Positions 17,535-26,363 of a stretch of 64,000 nucleotides of DNA are shown in pieces. The position numbers and the translations under genes were made by a program. The notes under the pieces are model-generated. The model was not told where the DNA came from. It worked only from the letters and a program-made list of their open reading frames with translations, and did no database searches. Positions within the stretch are counted from its first letter, which is position 1. Every line of letters starts with the position of its first letter. The DNA lies in NCBI GenBank assembly GCA_905215625.1, contig CAJMQQ010000003.1, forward strand, positions 20,607 to 84,606. Direction: 5' to 3'. The DNA is from an uncultured bacterium (GTDB lineage Bacteria; Bacillota; Clostridia; Lachnospirales; Lachnospiraceae).

Positions 17535-19157
17535 TTACAAGCTGGCGTTTAACGTCCGCACCGCTTCTAAACAACCGTCTGGATTTCCGTTCATGTCATA
17601 CAATTTCCCTTCTGTTACATGAGTGTAGACCTGGATATTGTCCACATAGACCGTTCGGTCAGAAGAAATGGAAAATTCCCCCAAACTTCCCATTGGAAAC
17701 TCCAGAACAATCTGCTGTTTTCCCTGTACTGCCGTTGTCTGACTCTTTTCCCCCAGTCTTACGGTAACCAGCGCTCCCTGCGGACTGTCTGCCAGAAACC
17801 GGACTTTTACCGTCTCCCCTTCAATCGCGCTTCCTGCCGGATTTACTTTCTGGGAAATCCGTCCAAAACTTTCGATCTCCAGCTGGTTGGATCCATCTCT
17901 ATTTACCACTTCTGTCCGGCCAGAAAGCATCCATCCTTCTTTTTCCAGGGCAAACTGGCTGTTGTAAATCATGTTGTTTCCATAATCCCGATAGGTCCAG
18001 ATCCCGTAGCCCATGGTCTTTTCTTTTAACACAGAAGCGCACTGGGTTAAGTAAACCGGCATTTCCGCCTCATCCAGTTTGGGATTTTCCTCAAATCCAG
18101 GAGTGTTGTCTGTAAATAAAAACTGGTCGATATACAGCGGTTTTCCCCCATTATACTGACTTACCCAGTCCAGTGTAGCCGCGGTCTGCGGAAGCACCTG
18201 GGCGGCGCTCATATGGTCGTTTCCGGCTGCCATTCCCATGGAAACCGAATACATCAGAGAAGTAAAGGAGGAATTCTGGCATCCAAATGTAGCTGCATGG
18301 GAAAAGCCCTGCTGCTGTCCATCCCCCAGTTCAATAGGATCCACATCTGTACGCACTTCCATGGAAAGATTGGGAAATTCCTGCTGGCTTTCCAACAGCA
18401 GTTCATTCAGCCAGTTGTCGTAAAACGACAAAAATAATCCATATGCCTCTTCATCCCGCTCCGGAAGGTAAACCTCATCCCAGTCTGAGAAGTCTTCTGT
18501 ATACTGGCGTTCTGCTTCTTCTAATGAAATGGTTTCCTTTAAATAATCCTGATAGCCAGTCTGTTCTGCCAGTCTCCGGCTTTCTTCACTATCTCCCATA
18601 TCTCCCGCTACATGGGTAAAATTCCAGAAATCTTCCCAGGTCAGAAATCCTCCGTAAAAATTGGAATGACGGCTGGCCTCCTGATAAATCCGGCCTACAT
18701 AATCCTTCCACGCTTCCTGAACCAGTTCTTCATAGAGAAGTTTCTGGTATCGTTCTAACACATTGTCATTTCCGGCATGATCCCAGGTATATCCCACTCT
18801 TAACAGAACGGAAAGTCCGGCACCATCTGCCGCATCCATAACCCTGTGAAGTTTGTCAATGGCATATTGGTTATAACGGCGATCCTCCATATCGATCTGG
18901 AACTCTCTCCAGGGCACTGCCAGAATAATACTGTTAAAGCCGTCTGCCTTTATTTTTGCCATATCTTCTTCCAGATGGGTGTCTTCCAGATTCCAGAAAT
19001 TAATCACCCAGTCATCCCCATAGTAAGTGGCTGATTTTAAATACCCCGGCTCTGTCTCTGCCTTTGCCTCTATCCCTATGGTCCCAAATACTGCTAAAAA
19101 GGACAAAACTGCCGCTGCCTGTCTCTTCCGGTTTCGTGCTCTGCGTGTGTGCTTCAT
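17535..19157 (-). CDS. secreted glycosidase-like TIM-barrel protein
   Basis: The ATG at 19157 follows GGAG. The 540-residue protein has a basic signal peptide with cleavage likely after AKA (residue 33). The central region resembles glycoside hydrolase clan A barrels: a strand-turn start (WVINFWNLEDTHLEEDMAKI), LAVPWREFQ, LLRVGYTWDH and GGFLTWEDFWNF, whose Glu is a plausible acid/base. The last 130 residues look like a beta-rich carbohydrate-binding module. Family and substrate are not assigned. It is the first gene of an operon with the J-domain and Hsp70 genes, an odd pairing of a secreted protein with cytosolic chaperones. Confidence 0.7.
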   Translation of the reverse strand: MKHTRRARNRKRQAAAVLSFLAVFGTIGIEAKAETEPGYLKSATYYGDDWVINFWNLEDTHLEEDMAKIKADGFNSIILAVPWREFQIDMEDRRYNQYAIDKLHRVMDAADGAGLSVLLRVGYTWDHAGNDNVLERYQKLLYEELVQEAWKDYVGRIYQEASRHSNFYGGFLTWEDFWNFTHVAGDMGDSEESRRLAEQTGYQDYLKETISLEEAERQYTEDFSDWDEVYLPERDEEAYGLFLSFYDNWLNELLLESQQEFPNLSMEVRTDVDPIELGDGQQQGFSHAATFGCQNSSFTSLMYSVSMGMAAGNDHMSAAQVLPQTAATLDWVSQYNGGKPLYIDQFLFTDNTPGFEENPKLDEAEMPVYLTQCASVLKEKTMGYGIWTYRDYGNNMIYNSQFALEKEGWMLSGRTEVVNRDGSNQLEIESFGRISQKVNPAGSAIEGETVKVRFLADSPQGALVTVRLGEKSQTTAVQGKQQIVLEFPMGSLGEFSISSDRTVYVDNIQVYTHVTEGKLYDMNGNPDGCLEAVRTLNASL

Positions 19158-19192
19158 GATGTTTCTCCACTTCTCGTATTTTTAATAGTAAT

Positions 19193-19220
19193 ATTTTATC
19201 ACATTCTATTACTGCGTCAA
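19193..19220 (-). promoter_or_regulatory. promoter of the glycosidase-J-Hsp70 operon
   Basis: TTGACG (19215-19220), 16-base spacer, TAAAAT (19193-19198) with an upstream TG. It ends 36 bases before the ATG. I saw no CIRCE-type inverted repeat around it. Confidence 0.6.
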
Positions 19221-19225
19221 TAGAA

Positions 19226-19252
19226 AAGAAAAACAGCCCCACCAGAGGCTGC
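19226..19252 (-). terminator. terminator after the AEC transporter
   Basis: CAGCC (19234-19238) pairs with GGCTG (19247-19251). On the minus strand it is followed by TTTTTCTTTT. It separates ilvE-AEC from the glycosidase operon. Confidence 0.7.
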
Positions 19253-19263
19253 TTGTCTGAATT

Positions 19264-20181
19264 TTATAAAATTATCATCAATGTTGCCGTAATACAGAAA
19301 ATACTGATGATGACGGAAAGGGAATTAATTACGCTAGAAAGTCCCACATCCAGTCCTGCTTCTCCTGTATAAGCCGGCGCTGCAGAAGCAATCGGGGAAA
19401 ATACCAGAATTGCAAATGCCTGCCGAATCTCCAGTTCAAAGGGAGCAAACCAGTAAAATACCACTGCCAGAATCACAGAAATTCCGTATCGCACCGTCAG
19501 AATCCGGACAATTGAAGCCAGCTTATCCTTCTCTAAACTCAGCTTGAATCCGACTCCCACCATAAGAAGGGCCAGAAACGCGTTGGCGCCTCCGATGGTC
19601 TGCGCAAAACTTACTGCAATCTCTGGCAGGCGGATTTCACACAAAGTCAGAACCGTCATAATCATGTAAGCCAGAAAGGGGACGGATTTTAACAGTGGTT
19701 TTACCAGATCCTTCCAGGTCCGTTTCTGTCCGGTCTGGAGAGCCGCCAGCGCAAGACTGTAGGCGCCTCCCAGACAGATAAAGGAATTTCCTGTGTCAAA
19801 CAGACTGGCTGCCGCCAGGCCTGTGGTTCCTAAAAATCCCTGGATAAAAGGCATGGTAAAGTTTCCGATATTGTATCCGGCAACGTTTAACACCTCAAAC
19901 CCTTTTCTATCTTTTGGCTTTCCTGTATTCAGAAGCCAGATAACTCCCATCAGAATCACTCCGCCGGCAAAGCCGAATAAACAGATGGAAAGCATGGAAA
20001 CATCGATTTCCATGGTGCTGAAGTTATACACAATAGCGGCGGGAAGGGTGATTTTCAAAACAATTTTAGACAGTACATAAAAGTCTTCCTCTTTAAAAAA
20101 TCCCTTCCGCCTCAGCAGGTATCCCAGTAAAATAATGGATGCGAAAGATGCTGCTTTTATCAGTATATCTGCCATGCTCAT
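19264..20181 (-). CDS. AEC (auxin efflux carrier) family transporter
   Basis: A 305-residue inner-membrane protein with about ten hydrophobic helices, in the 5+5 arrangement of AEC/BASS-like permeases: ILLGYLLRRKGFF, LKITLPAAIVYNF, NVAGYNIGNFTMPF and VFSPIASAAPAYTGEAGLD. AEC members move small carboxylates or malate. The ATG overlaps the ilvE stop codon (ATGA), so it is coupled to branched-chain aminotransferase. Transport of a branched-chain keto- or amino-acid-related compound is a reasonable inference, not shown. An ATG two codons later is an alternative start. Confidence 0.88.
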   Translation of the reverse strand: MSMADILIKAASFASIILLGYLLRRKGFFKEEDFYVLSKIVLKITLPAAIVYNFSTMEIDVSMLSICLFGFAGGVILMGVIWLLNTGKPKDRKGFEVLNVAGYNIGNFTMPFIQGFLGTTGLAAASLFDTGNSFICLGGAYSLALAALQTGQKRTWKDLVKPLLKSVPFLAYMIMTVLTLCEIRLPEIAVSFAQTIGGANAFLALLMVGVGFKLSLEKDKLASIVRILTVRYGISVILAVVFYWFAPFELEIRQAFAILVFSPIASAAPAYTGEAGLDVGLSSVINSLSVIISIFCITATLMIIL

Positions 20182-21251
20182 CGGTTCACGTCAACGCTCC
20201 AGCCTTCTGGACCCTGGATCTTTCCTAATTGGATTCCGGTAATAGTATCGTAAATCTTCTGGGTCAGAGTGCCAATCTTTCCGCCGCCGATTTCCATTTT
20301 TTCATCTTCGAACCGCAGTTCTCCTACTGGGGAAACGACTGCTGCAGTACCAGTGCCAAAACACTCTTCCATTGCGCCTGTACGGGCTGCTTCTAATACT
20401 TCATCTACAGAAATCTGACGTTCCTCAACGGGTACTCCCCACTCTTTACACAGATTTACTACAGAATCCCTGGTAACACCTGGAAGGATGCTTCCATTTA
20501 AGGCAGGGGTCACTACGGTACCATTGATCTTAAAGAAAATGTTCATAGCGCCGACTTCTTCGATATATTTTCGGTGTACGCCATCCAGCCACAATACCTG
20601 AGAATATCCTTCGTCATGGGCTTTTACCTGGGACGCTAAGGATGCCGCATAGTTGCCTCCGGTCTTAGCCTCTCCGATACCGCCTCTGACCGCTCTGACA
20701 TACTCGTCTTCGATCCAGATTTTTACCGGATTTAAACCAGACTCGTAGTAAGCGCCTACTGGAGACAAAATAATCATAAACTTGTAGGTATGGGATGGAC
20801 GTACTCCTAAAAATGGATCCGTGGCAATGACAAATGGACGGATGTAAAGAGAGGTTCCTGGCTTTGTAGGAATCCAGTCTGCGTCAATCTTTACCAGTTC
20901 CTTCAATGCCTCTAAAAACATCTCCTCCGGAATCTGGGGAATGCACAGACGGCGGTTGCTTCTGTTGGCTCTCTCAATATTTTTGTTTGGACGGAACAGT
21001 AAAATCCTGCCGTCTTCGGATTTATATGCCTTTAATCCTTCAAACATGGTCTGGCCATAGTGGAATACCATGGCAGACGGCGCCAGGGATAAGTTATGGT
21101 AAGGGACAATTCTTGGATCGACCCAGCCTTTTCCCTCTTCATAATCCACTTCAAACATATGATCCGTAAAAATGGTTCCAAATACCAGGGGATTATCCTG
21201 ACCTGGCTTTTCCTTTGGATTTGTAGTTTTTTCAATTCTGATGCTCTGCAT
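20178..21251 (-). CDS. ilvE: branched-chain amino acid aminotransferase
   Basis: A 357-residue PLP fold-type IV enzyme interconverting Leu/Ile/Val and their 2-keto acids with glutamate. Visible features: YGQTMFEGLKAYK, RPNKNIERANRSNRR, YIRPFVIATD, the PLP lysine in GGIGEAKTGGNYAASL, and FGTGTAAVVSPVG near the C-terminus. Length fits the eukaryote-like (BCAT) group. The ATG at 21251 is chosen over a TTG two codons upstream; GGAAG precedes both. It has its own promoter and is coupled by ATGA overlap to the AEC transporter. Confidence 0.95.
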   Translation of the reverse strand: MQSIRIEKTTNPKEKPGQDNPLVFGTIFTDHMFEVDYEEGKGWVDPRIVPYHNLSLAPSAMVFHYGQTMFEGLKAYKSEDGRILLFRPNKNIERANRSNRRLCIPQIPEEMFLEALKELVKIDADWIPTKPGTSLYIRPFVIATDPFLGVRPSHTYKFMIILSPVGAYYESGLNPVKIWIEDEYVRAVRGGIGEAKTGGNYAASLASQVKAHDEGYSQVLWLDGVHRKYIEEVGAMNIFFKINGTVVTPALNGSILPGVTRDSVVNLCKEWGVPVEERQISVDEVLEAARTGAMEECFGTGTAAVVSPVGELRFEDEKMEIGGGKIGTLTQKIYDTITGIQLGKIQGPEGWSVDVNR

Positions 21252-21304
21252 ACTCAATCTCTTCCTTTCCCTGTATGGCTTAACAGCCGGAAACCTTTCC
21301 GTCC

Positions 21305-21333
21305 ATTATCTTCCAATTTTAGAATGCTGTCAA
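21305..21333 (-). promoter_or_regulatory. promoter of ilvE-AEC
   Basis: TTGACA (21328-21333), 17-base spacer, GATAAT (21305-21310), 53 bases upstream of the ilvE ATG. It lies 11 bases past the acetamidase stop. Confidence 0.72.
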
Positions 21334-21344
21334 TTGAATTTTTG

Positions 21345-22250
21345 TTATATTGCCGAAAACCCTGGGTTATAGTCCCGGATAATTCTCTTTGGAAATTCCA
21401 TCCGGACGGTCATAGTAGGATTAACCGTCTGACAGATAATCAGATCTCCAGTCATGGTCATTAACATGGCGGCATCGTCTTCCTTCATTCCCACTTTTTC
21501 AGTCAGGAAGGTATACATCTGCCTTGCTGCCGCCTGATAAGCCAGATCTACCGTTTCTTTTGATGCAATGGTGATCCATTTATCCCCAGTGTCAATCATC
21601 GGCCATGGCACATAAAAATCCTTGACTGCCGTTACCCGCATCGTAGCCCTTCCTTCAATCTCCAGGCCGCAGTCCTCAATCTCGCCTTCTCCCATTACCG
21701 CATGAAAATCTCCCATGGACAAAAGAGCGCCGTCTGTAAAGACTGGAAGGTATAAGGAAACTCCCTTTTTAATCTGGGTACAGTCCATGTTTCCGCCATG
21801 ATCCAGAGGAGTTACGGTAGACACGCCTTCTCCTTTTGGAGCCACTCCGATCACGCCAATCATAGGCTGTACCGGAATAGTAATTTTATTGTCATACCAG
21901 GCAAACCCATCTCTTACCGGAACCCGTTTTACAATCCGCTTTTCAAAAAATTCCCTCTCATTTCCATTGTTTGGCCCCAGCATTACGATTCCGGTAGGAC
22001 CGGTTTCAATATCCAGAATGTCGATTTTCAGCATATCCCCTTCTTTAGCGCCTTCAATGTAAAGAGGGCCGGTAGCCGGATTTCCTGGCATTTTCGGAGT
22101 GTTGTAATAATCGGTTCCTTCGGGAATAAACCGGTTAGTAAAACAGTCATAGGTTTCAAATGCCACCAGTTCTCCGGATGTTATCCGGTCGCAGGGTGGG
22201 TTATCTTTAGACAGCACATGGGTAATGTGTTCTTTGGTAATTACTTTCAT
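21345..22250 (-). CDS. acetamidase/formamidase family protein
   Basis: A 301-residue cytosolic metal-dependent amidase. Features of the FmdA/AmdA fold: VAFETYDCF, NPATGPLYIEGAKEGDML, PLDHGGNMDCTQIKKG, GDFHAVMGEGEI and a C-terminal MTMTGDLIICQTVNP. It would hydrolyse short amides to acid plus ammonia; the exact substrate is unknown. The ATG at 22250 follows GGAG and overlaps the MATE stop (ATGA). Coupling to an efflux pump is unusual for this family and hints at a detoxification or amide-handling pair. Confidence 0.9.
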   Translation of the reverse strand: MKVITKEHITHVLSKDNPPCDRITSGELVAFETYDCFTNRFIPEGTDYYNTPKMPGNPATGPLYIEGAKEGDMLKIDILDIETGPTGIVMLGPNNGNEREFFEKRIVKRVPVRDGFAWYDNKITIPVQPMIGVIGVAPKGEGVSTVTPLDHGGNMDCTQIKKGVSLYLPVFTDGALLSMGDFHAVMGEGEIEDCGLEIEGRATMRVTAVKDFYVPWPMIDTGDKWITIASKETVDLAYQAAARQMYTFLTEKVGMKEDDAAMLMTMTGDLIICQTVNPTMTVRMEFPKRIIRDYNPGFSAI

Positions 22251-23614
22251 TTCAGCTTCTCCTTTTGCTTTTTTGTCAGGGCCGGCCATATGGTAGCCAT
22301 CATGGTGCCATAGCAGGCCAGTCCTCCTATAAAATTAGAAATTGGCTCTGCCATAAAAATCCCGTTTACTCCCAGTCCTCCTATATTCGGAAGAATAAAA
22401 ATCATGGGAATCACAATAATCACTTTCCGGAATATGGAGAAAAATACAGACTGCTTTGCCTTTCCCAGGGCAACAAAAGTAGACTGGCCTGCAAACTGCA
22501 AAGACATCATAAAAAATCCAAAATAGTAAATCTGCATTGCAGGAATTGCCGCTGCCACCAGTTCTTCTTCCCGGTTAAAAATACGGATGAAAAACTCCGG
22601 AAATCCATGGACCAGAGCCCACATCCCTACGGTATAAAGAACCGATGACACGGAAGTAAACACAATGGCTTTCTTCACTCTTGCGTACTCTCTGGCCCCG
22701 TAGTTGTATCCCATAACCGGCTGGGCGCTATTGGTAATGCCGCTTACCGGCATACTGACTACTTCCCTGACAGAGTTTACAATGGTCATAACTCCCACGT
22801 ACAAATCCCCGCCAAATTTCTGAAGGCTGGCATTGTACATGATCTGGACCAAACAGTTGGTAATGGACATGGTAAATCCGGTCATGCCCAGGGCGACAAT
22901 TTCTTTTACCCTGGACGCTTTCAGCCGGAAACAGCTTTTTTTCAGCTTCAGGATGGTTTTCGGTCCGGTAAGAAACCGGAGAATCCAGAAGGCGGAAAGT
23001 CCCTGGGAAATCACTGTGGCAAGGGCCGCTCCCTTTACTCCCATATCAAACAGGAAGATAAAAACCGGATCCAGAATAATGTTGGCCGCCGCCCCTAACA
23101 CGACGGTTATCATGCCGGTTTTTCCAAATCCCTGGGAGTTAATAAAGCTGTTCATTCCCAGGCCGATCATGACAAATACGCTTCCCAGCAGATAGATGGT
23201 TACATACTCTTCTGCATAAAAAATAGTGGCGTCGCTGGCGCCAAATAAATAGAGCATGGGGCGTTTCAATATCAGTCCAAGTACCGTCAGGACAATGCCG
23301 CAGATGACCATCAGATAAAAGGAATTTCCCATAATTGCTTCTGCTTCTTCGTCATTTCCCCTGCCTCTTTCAATGGAACACAGCGGCGCGCCGCCCATGC
23401 CAAACAGATTGGCAAATGCCATTACCATGGAAACAATGGGAAGGCACAACCCGATTCCAGTCAGCGAAAGTGTGGCATGATCCGGTATCATTCCGATATA
23501 TACCCGATCCACAATGCTGTACATGACATTAATTAACTGGGCCAGGGTCATGGGGACTGCCAGTTTTATGATATTTTCTACCACGCTTCCTTTGGAAAAA
23601 TCATTCTTTTCCAT
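22247..23614 (-). CDS. MATE family efflux transporter
   Basis: A 455-residue, 12-helix Na+/H+-driven multidrug exporter. The typical start is VVENIIKLAVPMTLAQLINV; GAAANIILDPVFIFLFDMG and the internal repeat ISNCLVQI-like region match the NorM/DinF-like fold. The ATG at 23614 is preceded by weak GGAAG; an open stretch further upstream lacks a family match and overlaps the terminator of the preceding gene. It is coupled by ATGA overlap to the acetamidase. Confidence 0.92.
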   Translation of the reverse strand: MEKNDFSKGSVVENIIKLAVPMTLAQLINVMYSIVDRVYIGMIPDHATLSLTGIGLCLPIVSMVMAFANLFGMGGAPLCSIERGRGNDEEAEAIMGNSFYLMVICGIVLTVLGLILKRPMLYLFGASDATIFYAEEYVTIYLLGSVFVMIGLGMNSFINSQGFGKTGMITVVLGAAANIILDPVFIFLFDMGVKGAALATVISQGLSAFWILRFLTGPKTILKLKKSCFRLKASRVKEIVALGMTGFTMSITNCLVQIMYNASLQKFGGDLYVGVMTIVNSVREVVSMPVSGITNSAQPVMGYNYGAREYARVKKAIVFTSVSSVLYTVGMWALVHGFPEFFIRIFNREEELVAAAIPAMQIYYFGFFMMSLQFAGQSTFVALGKAKQSVFFSIFRKVIIVIPMIFILPNIGGLGVNGIFMAEPISNFIGGLACYGTMMATIWPALTKKQKEKLK

Positions 23615-23641
23615 TCTTCCACTTATCCTTTTTCTTTCTAA

Positions 23642-23680
23642 GAAAACCGGATAAATCTCTGGTTTCAGAAACTTATCCGG
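23642..23680 (-). terminator. terminator of the DJ-1 gene
   Basis: CCGGATAA (23647-23654) pairs with TTATCCGG (23673-23680). It is followed on the minus strand by TTTTCT, and lies just after the DJ-1 stop and before the MATE start. Confidence 0.6.
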
Positions 23681-23692
23681 CACTGTTTTTTA

Positions 23693-24247
23693 TTAAAACT
23701 GATCGTACTGAATCGCAGCTTTAATCTGGGCTGCTTTCTCTTTGCTGTCTAATAAGGCAACCAGTTCCAGGCCTAAATCTAATCCGTATCCCAGTCCTCT
23801 TGCAGTGGTAATATTGCCGTCTGTCACAACGCCGGTTCTGGTGTACTCAGCGCCGGTCAGCTTGTCTTCAAATCCAGGATAGCAGGTGGCTTTTTTGCCT
23901 TTTAACAACCCTAACTGGCCTAACACGCTGGGTGCTGCACAGATTGCAGCTACTCTTCTGCCATCGTCTGCCGCCTCGGTAAGCGCCTTGCAAAGTCCTT
24001 CGTGAGCCATCATATTGGTGGTTCCTGGAAGTCCTCCCGGAATAAAGAGAACGTCTGCGCTCTTACAGTCTGCTTCTTCAAACAGCTCGTCGGTTACAAT
24101 ATGTACGTTGTGGGATGTTACCACTTCTTTCTTTCCAGTTACAGAGATTAATTTCACCTCAATCCCCGCTCTTACCAGAACATCCAATACTGCTAAACTT
24201 TCTACTTCTTCTGATCCATCTGCCAGAAATGCAAATACTTTTGCCAT
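23693..24247 (-). CDS. DJ-1/PfpI family protein (YajL-like)
   Basis: A 184-residue cytosolic protein. It begins MAKVFAFLADGSEEVE, with the conserved Glu pairing with the nucleophile elbow, then VLFIPGGLPGT and AAICAAPSVLGQLG, whose Cys is the DJ-1 reactive cysteine. The C-terminal ITARGLGYGLDLGLELV is typical of the YajL/ThiJ branch. Relatives act in redox or glyoxal stress. GGAGG sits upstream. A small hairpin (TGCCGC/GCGGCA) lies just before the ribosome binding site. Confidence 0.92.
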   Translation of the reverse strand: MAKVFAFLADGSEEVESLAVLDVLVRAGIEVKLISVTGKKEVVTSHNVHIVTDELFEEADCKSADVLFIPGGLPGTTNMMAHEGLCKALTEAADDGRRVAAICAAPSVLGQLGLLKGKKATCYPGFEDKLTGAEYTRTGVVTDGNITTARGLGYGLDLGLELVALLDSKEKAAQIKAAIQYDQF

Positions 24248-24343
24248 TATTTCCTCCATTCTGCCGCTTGTCTGCGGCAATCATTTTTTATTATCAGATC
24301 CTATAAGGTTCCTTTTGCTTTTGTTCCAGGAAGGACGCGCCTG

Positions 24344-25108
24344 CTACAGATTTCTCAGACGTCCGTATAGCTCTGCATTGGTCGCACTAATATACGGCGC
24401 CAGCATACAAGTCGGAAGCATTGCAAAAAGTCCCATAGAAAGGATGCTAAAAAATACCATGCTCTGAAGCAGCATTCCCAGGACTGCCGCCAGAAATGCC
24501 CAGCCAAAAAAGGACAGATCCAGTACAAATACCGCCCACTTATTGCCGTCCATCAGTTCTTTGCTCAATGCAAACGCATCTTTTGTATCAATACCAGGAT
24601 TTTCCGATAAAATATAGGGAATCATCCGGTACTCGTAAGATTTTATAATGCCAGGTACAATGAGGAGCAGACTCCAGAGAAAAATTTTGACATTCATCAG
24701 GAATAAGATTTTGACCTCATTCATGTAATAGCCGCAGGTAAATCCCCAGAAAAGACGGCCTACTCCTGCTGAACGCTGATTGACTCTGCTCTCCATATAA
24801 AATCGGCAGCTTCCTACCGAAATGATGTTGCCAATAAAAGTCTGGATAACAGTGGTAATGACAAATGTAATCAAAAACGTAGTGAAAAATGCCATCAGAA
24901 ATGTAGCAATTTCTACTGGATTCAGTCCCGTCTTTTCTAATTCCGGCTGCATCTGAGAGACCATCACAATGGATCTGCCGCTTCCTGCCGATCCGCTGCC
25001 ACCTGCCAGAAACATAGACAAAAGCGACACTGCAAATGCTGGTCCGTAATAAATTCTCAGACCGTTTTTGGCTCTGTCTTTCAGTTCTTTTCTTGTCCAA
25101 TTTATCAT
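24344..25108 (-). CDS. DUF975 family membrane protein
   Basis: A 254-residue protein with about five or six membrane segments, starting MINWTRKELKDRAKNGLR. This and the internal VGSCRFYMESR, LLIVPGIIKSYEYRMIPYIL and FALSKELMDGNKWAVFVLDLSF are recognised DUF975 features. Function is unknown. The ATG at 25108 follows GAGGGG. It is divergent from the CYTH gene; a minus-strand extended -10 lies at 25159. Confidence 0.88.
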   Translation of the reverse strand: MINWTRKELKDRAKNGLRIYYGPAFAVSLLSMFLAGGSGSAGSGRSIVMVSQMQPELEKTGLNPVEIATFLMAFFTTFLITFVITTVIQTFIGNIISVGSCRFYMESRVNQRSAGVGRLFWGFTCGYYMNEVKILFLMNVKIFLWSLLLIVPGIIKSYEYRMIPYILSENPGIDTKDAFALSKELMDGNKWAVFVLDLSFFGWAFLAAVLGMLLQSMVFFSILSMGLFAMLPTCMLAPYISATNAELYGRLRNL

Positions 25109-25158
25109 AAAATCCCCTCTTTCCTTAATTTTTTTCAGACTCTTTCTGCCCTGATAAG

Positions 25159-25167
25159 AGTATAACA
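25159..25167 (-). promoter_or_regulatory. extended -10 promoter of the DUF975 gene
   Basis: On the minus strand TG-T-TATACT (25159-25167), without a good -35. It faces the CYTH promoter, also an extended -10, about 13 bases away. Confidence 0.4.
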
Positions 25168-25179
25168 CAAAAAAAAGTA

Positions 25180-25210
25180 TTGGAAAAGAGTGAAAATATT
25201 GTGGTATACT
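25180..25210 (+). promoter_or_regulatory. promoter of the CYTH gene
   Basis: TTGGAA (25180-25185), 19-base spacer and an extended -10, TG-G-TATACT (25202-25210). Confidence 0.5.
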
Positions 25211-25243
25211 AGCATCAGTGTATAGTGCAAAAGGAGATTGATT

Positions 25244-25693
25244 ATGGAAATTGAGAGAAAATATCTGATAACAGTTCCTCCAAAAAATTATACAGACTAT
25301 CCCTTCCGCCAGATTGAACAGGGATATTTATGTACCGATCCAGTTGTCCGGGTTCGACGGGACAACGATTCCTACTATCTGACGTATAAAAGCAAAGGAC
25401 TCCTTTCCCGCCAGGAATACAATCTGCCGCTGACGTTTGAAGCCTACGGACATCTGTTAAAAAAAGCGGACGGAATTGTCCTTTCCAAGCGCCGGTACCT
25501 GATTCCTTACGGAGCTTATACCATCGAACTGGATGTTTTTGAAGGCAATTATCAGGGACTGATTCTGGCAGAAGTCGAATTTGAATCCGAAGAAGACGCC
25601 CTGGCGTTTGTCCCTCCCAAATGGTTTGGAAGAGACGTTACCTTTACCGGAGAATACCAGAACAGCCGTCTGAGCAAAGGGACTCCGGGCTAA
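25244..25693 (+). CDS. CYTH domain protein
   Basis: A 149-residue CYTH (triphosphate tunnel metalloenzyme) domain. The signature MEIERKYLI (ExExK) is at the N-terminus, followed by GYLCTDPVVRVRRDNDSYYLTYKSKG and, near the C-terminus, IELDVFEGNYQGLILAEVEFESEE with the acidic metal ligands. Relatives hydrolyse inorganic triphosphate or similar. The ATG at 25244 has AAGGAG at the right distance. Its TAA overlaps the convergent cbiC stop, with no terminator visible between. Confidence 0.92.
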   Translation: MEIERKYLITVPPKNYTDYPFRQIEQGYLCTDPVVRVRRDNDSYYLTYKSKGLLSRQEYNLPLTFEAYGHLLKKADGIVLSKRRYLIPYGAYTIELDVFEGNYQGLILAEVEFESEEDALAFVPPKWFGRDVTFTGEYQNSRLSKGTPG

Positions 25694-26346
25694 ATCTGGT
25701 ACATCAGGGCATTGCAGATTGCGGCGGCTACATTGCTGCCGCCTTTTCTTCCTCTTGCTACAATATAAGGAATATTTTTTAATGTAAGAATCAGTTCTTT
25801 GGATGCCTCTACATTAACAAAACCTACCGGAACCCCGATAATCAGGCTGGGGCGAATCTTTCCCTCCTGAATCAGTTCATACAAGCGGATCAGGGCAGTG
25901 GGCGCGTTGCCTACCGCAATGATTACCGGCCCCCAGTTTTCTCCCAGGAGAGCGGCCGCTTTCTCCATGCTGGCAACTGCCCTGGTGGTTCCGTTTTTCT
26001 TAGCCGCTTCCGCCACTTCTTTATCTGCCATAAAGCACATGGCTTCTCCGCCCAGTTCTTTTAATCGGGTTTTATTAATGCCGGACCAGGCCATCTGGGT
26101 ATCCGTAATAATAATTCCTCCCTGGCTGAGTGCCTGGATTCCCGCTTTCGCAGCCCCTGGAGAAAAGATGAGATTCTCCACATAATCAAAGTCTGCCGTT
26201 GTGTGAATCACCCGTTTTAAAACCAAATCTTCATATGGTCTGGGAATATATCCGGACTGTTCCAGTTCCTGTTCAATGATTTCAAAGCTTCTCTTTTCAA
26301 TCTCTGATGGGAGCACCTGTTCCAGAATGATTTTTTCGTTTTCCAT
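25690..26346 (-). CDS. cbiC: cobalt-precorrin-8 methylmutase
   Basis: A 218-residue enzyme moving the C11 methyl to C12 to give cobyrinate. The catalytic histidine is in KRVIHTTADFDY; GIIITDTQMAWSGINK, VAVGNAPTAL-like IIAVGNAPTALIRL and GVPVGFVNVEASKE are family marks. It is the last gene of the cobalamin operon, 17 bases after cbiP. Its stop codon is shared with the convergent CYTH gene through CTAA at 25690-25693. Confidence 0.96.
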   Translation of the reverse strand: MENEKIILEQVLPSEIEKRSFEIIEQELEQSGYIPRPYEDLVLKRVIHTTADFDYVENLIFSPGAAKAGIQALSQGGIIITDTQMAWSGINKTRLKELGGEAMCFMADKEVAEAAKKNGTTRAVASMEKAAALLGENWGPVIIAVGNAPTALIRLYELIQEGKIRPSLIIGVPVGFVNVEASKELILTLKNIPYIVARGRKGGSNVAAAICNALMYQI

Positions 26347-26363
26347 TGATTTCTCCTTTCCCG

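Noticed and set aside
24248..24343. Intrinsic terminator between DUF975 and DJ-1 genes
   Set aside because: Only a 6-bp stem without a T run, positioned right before the DJ-1 ribosome binding site.
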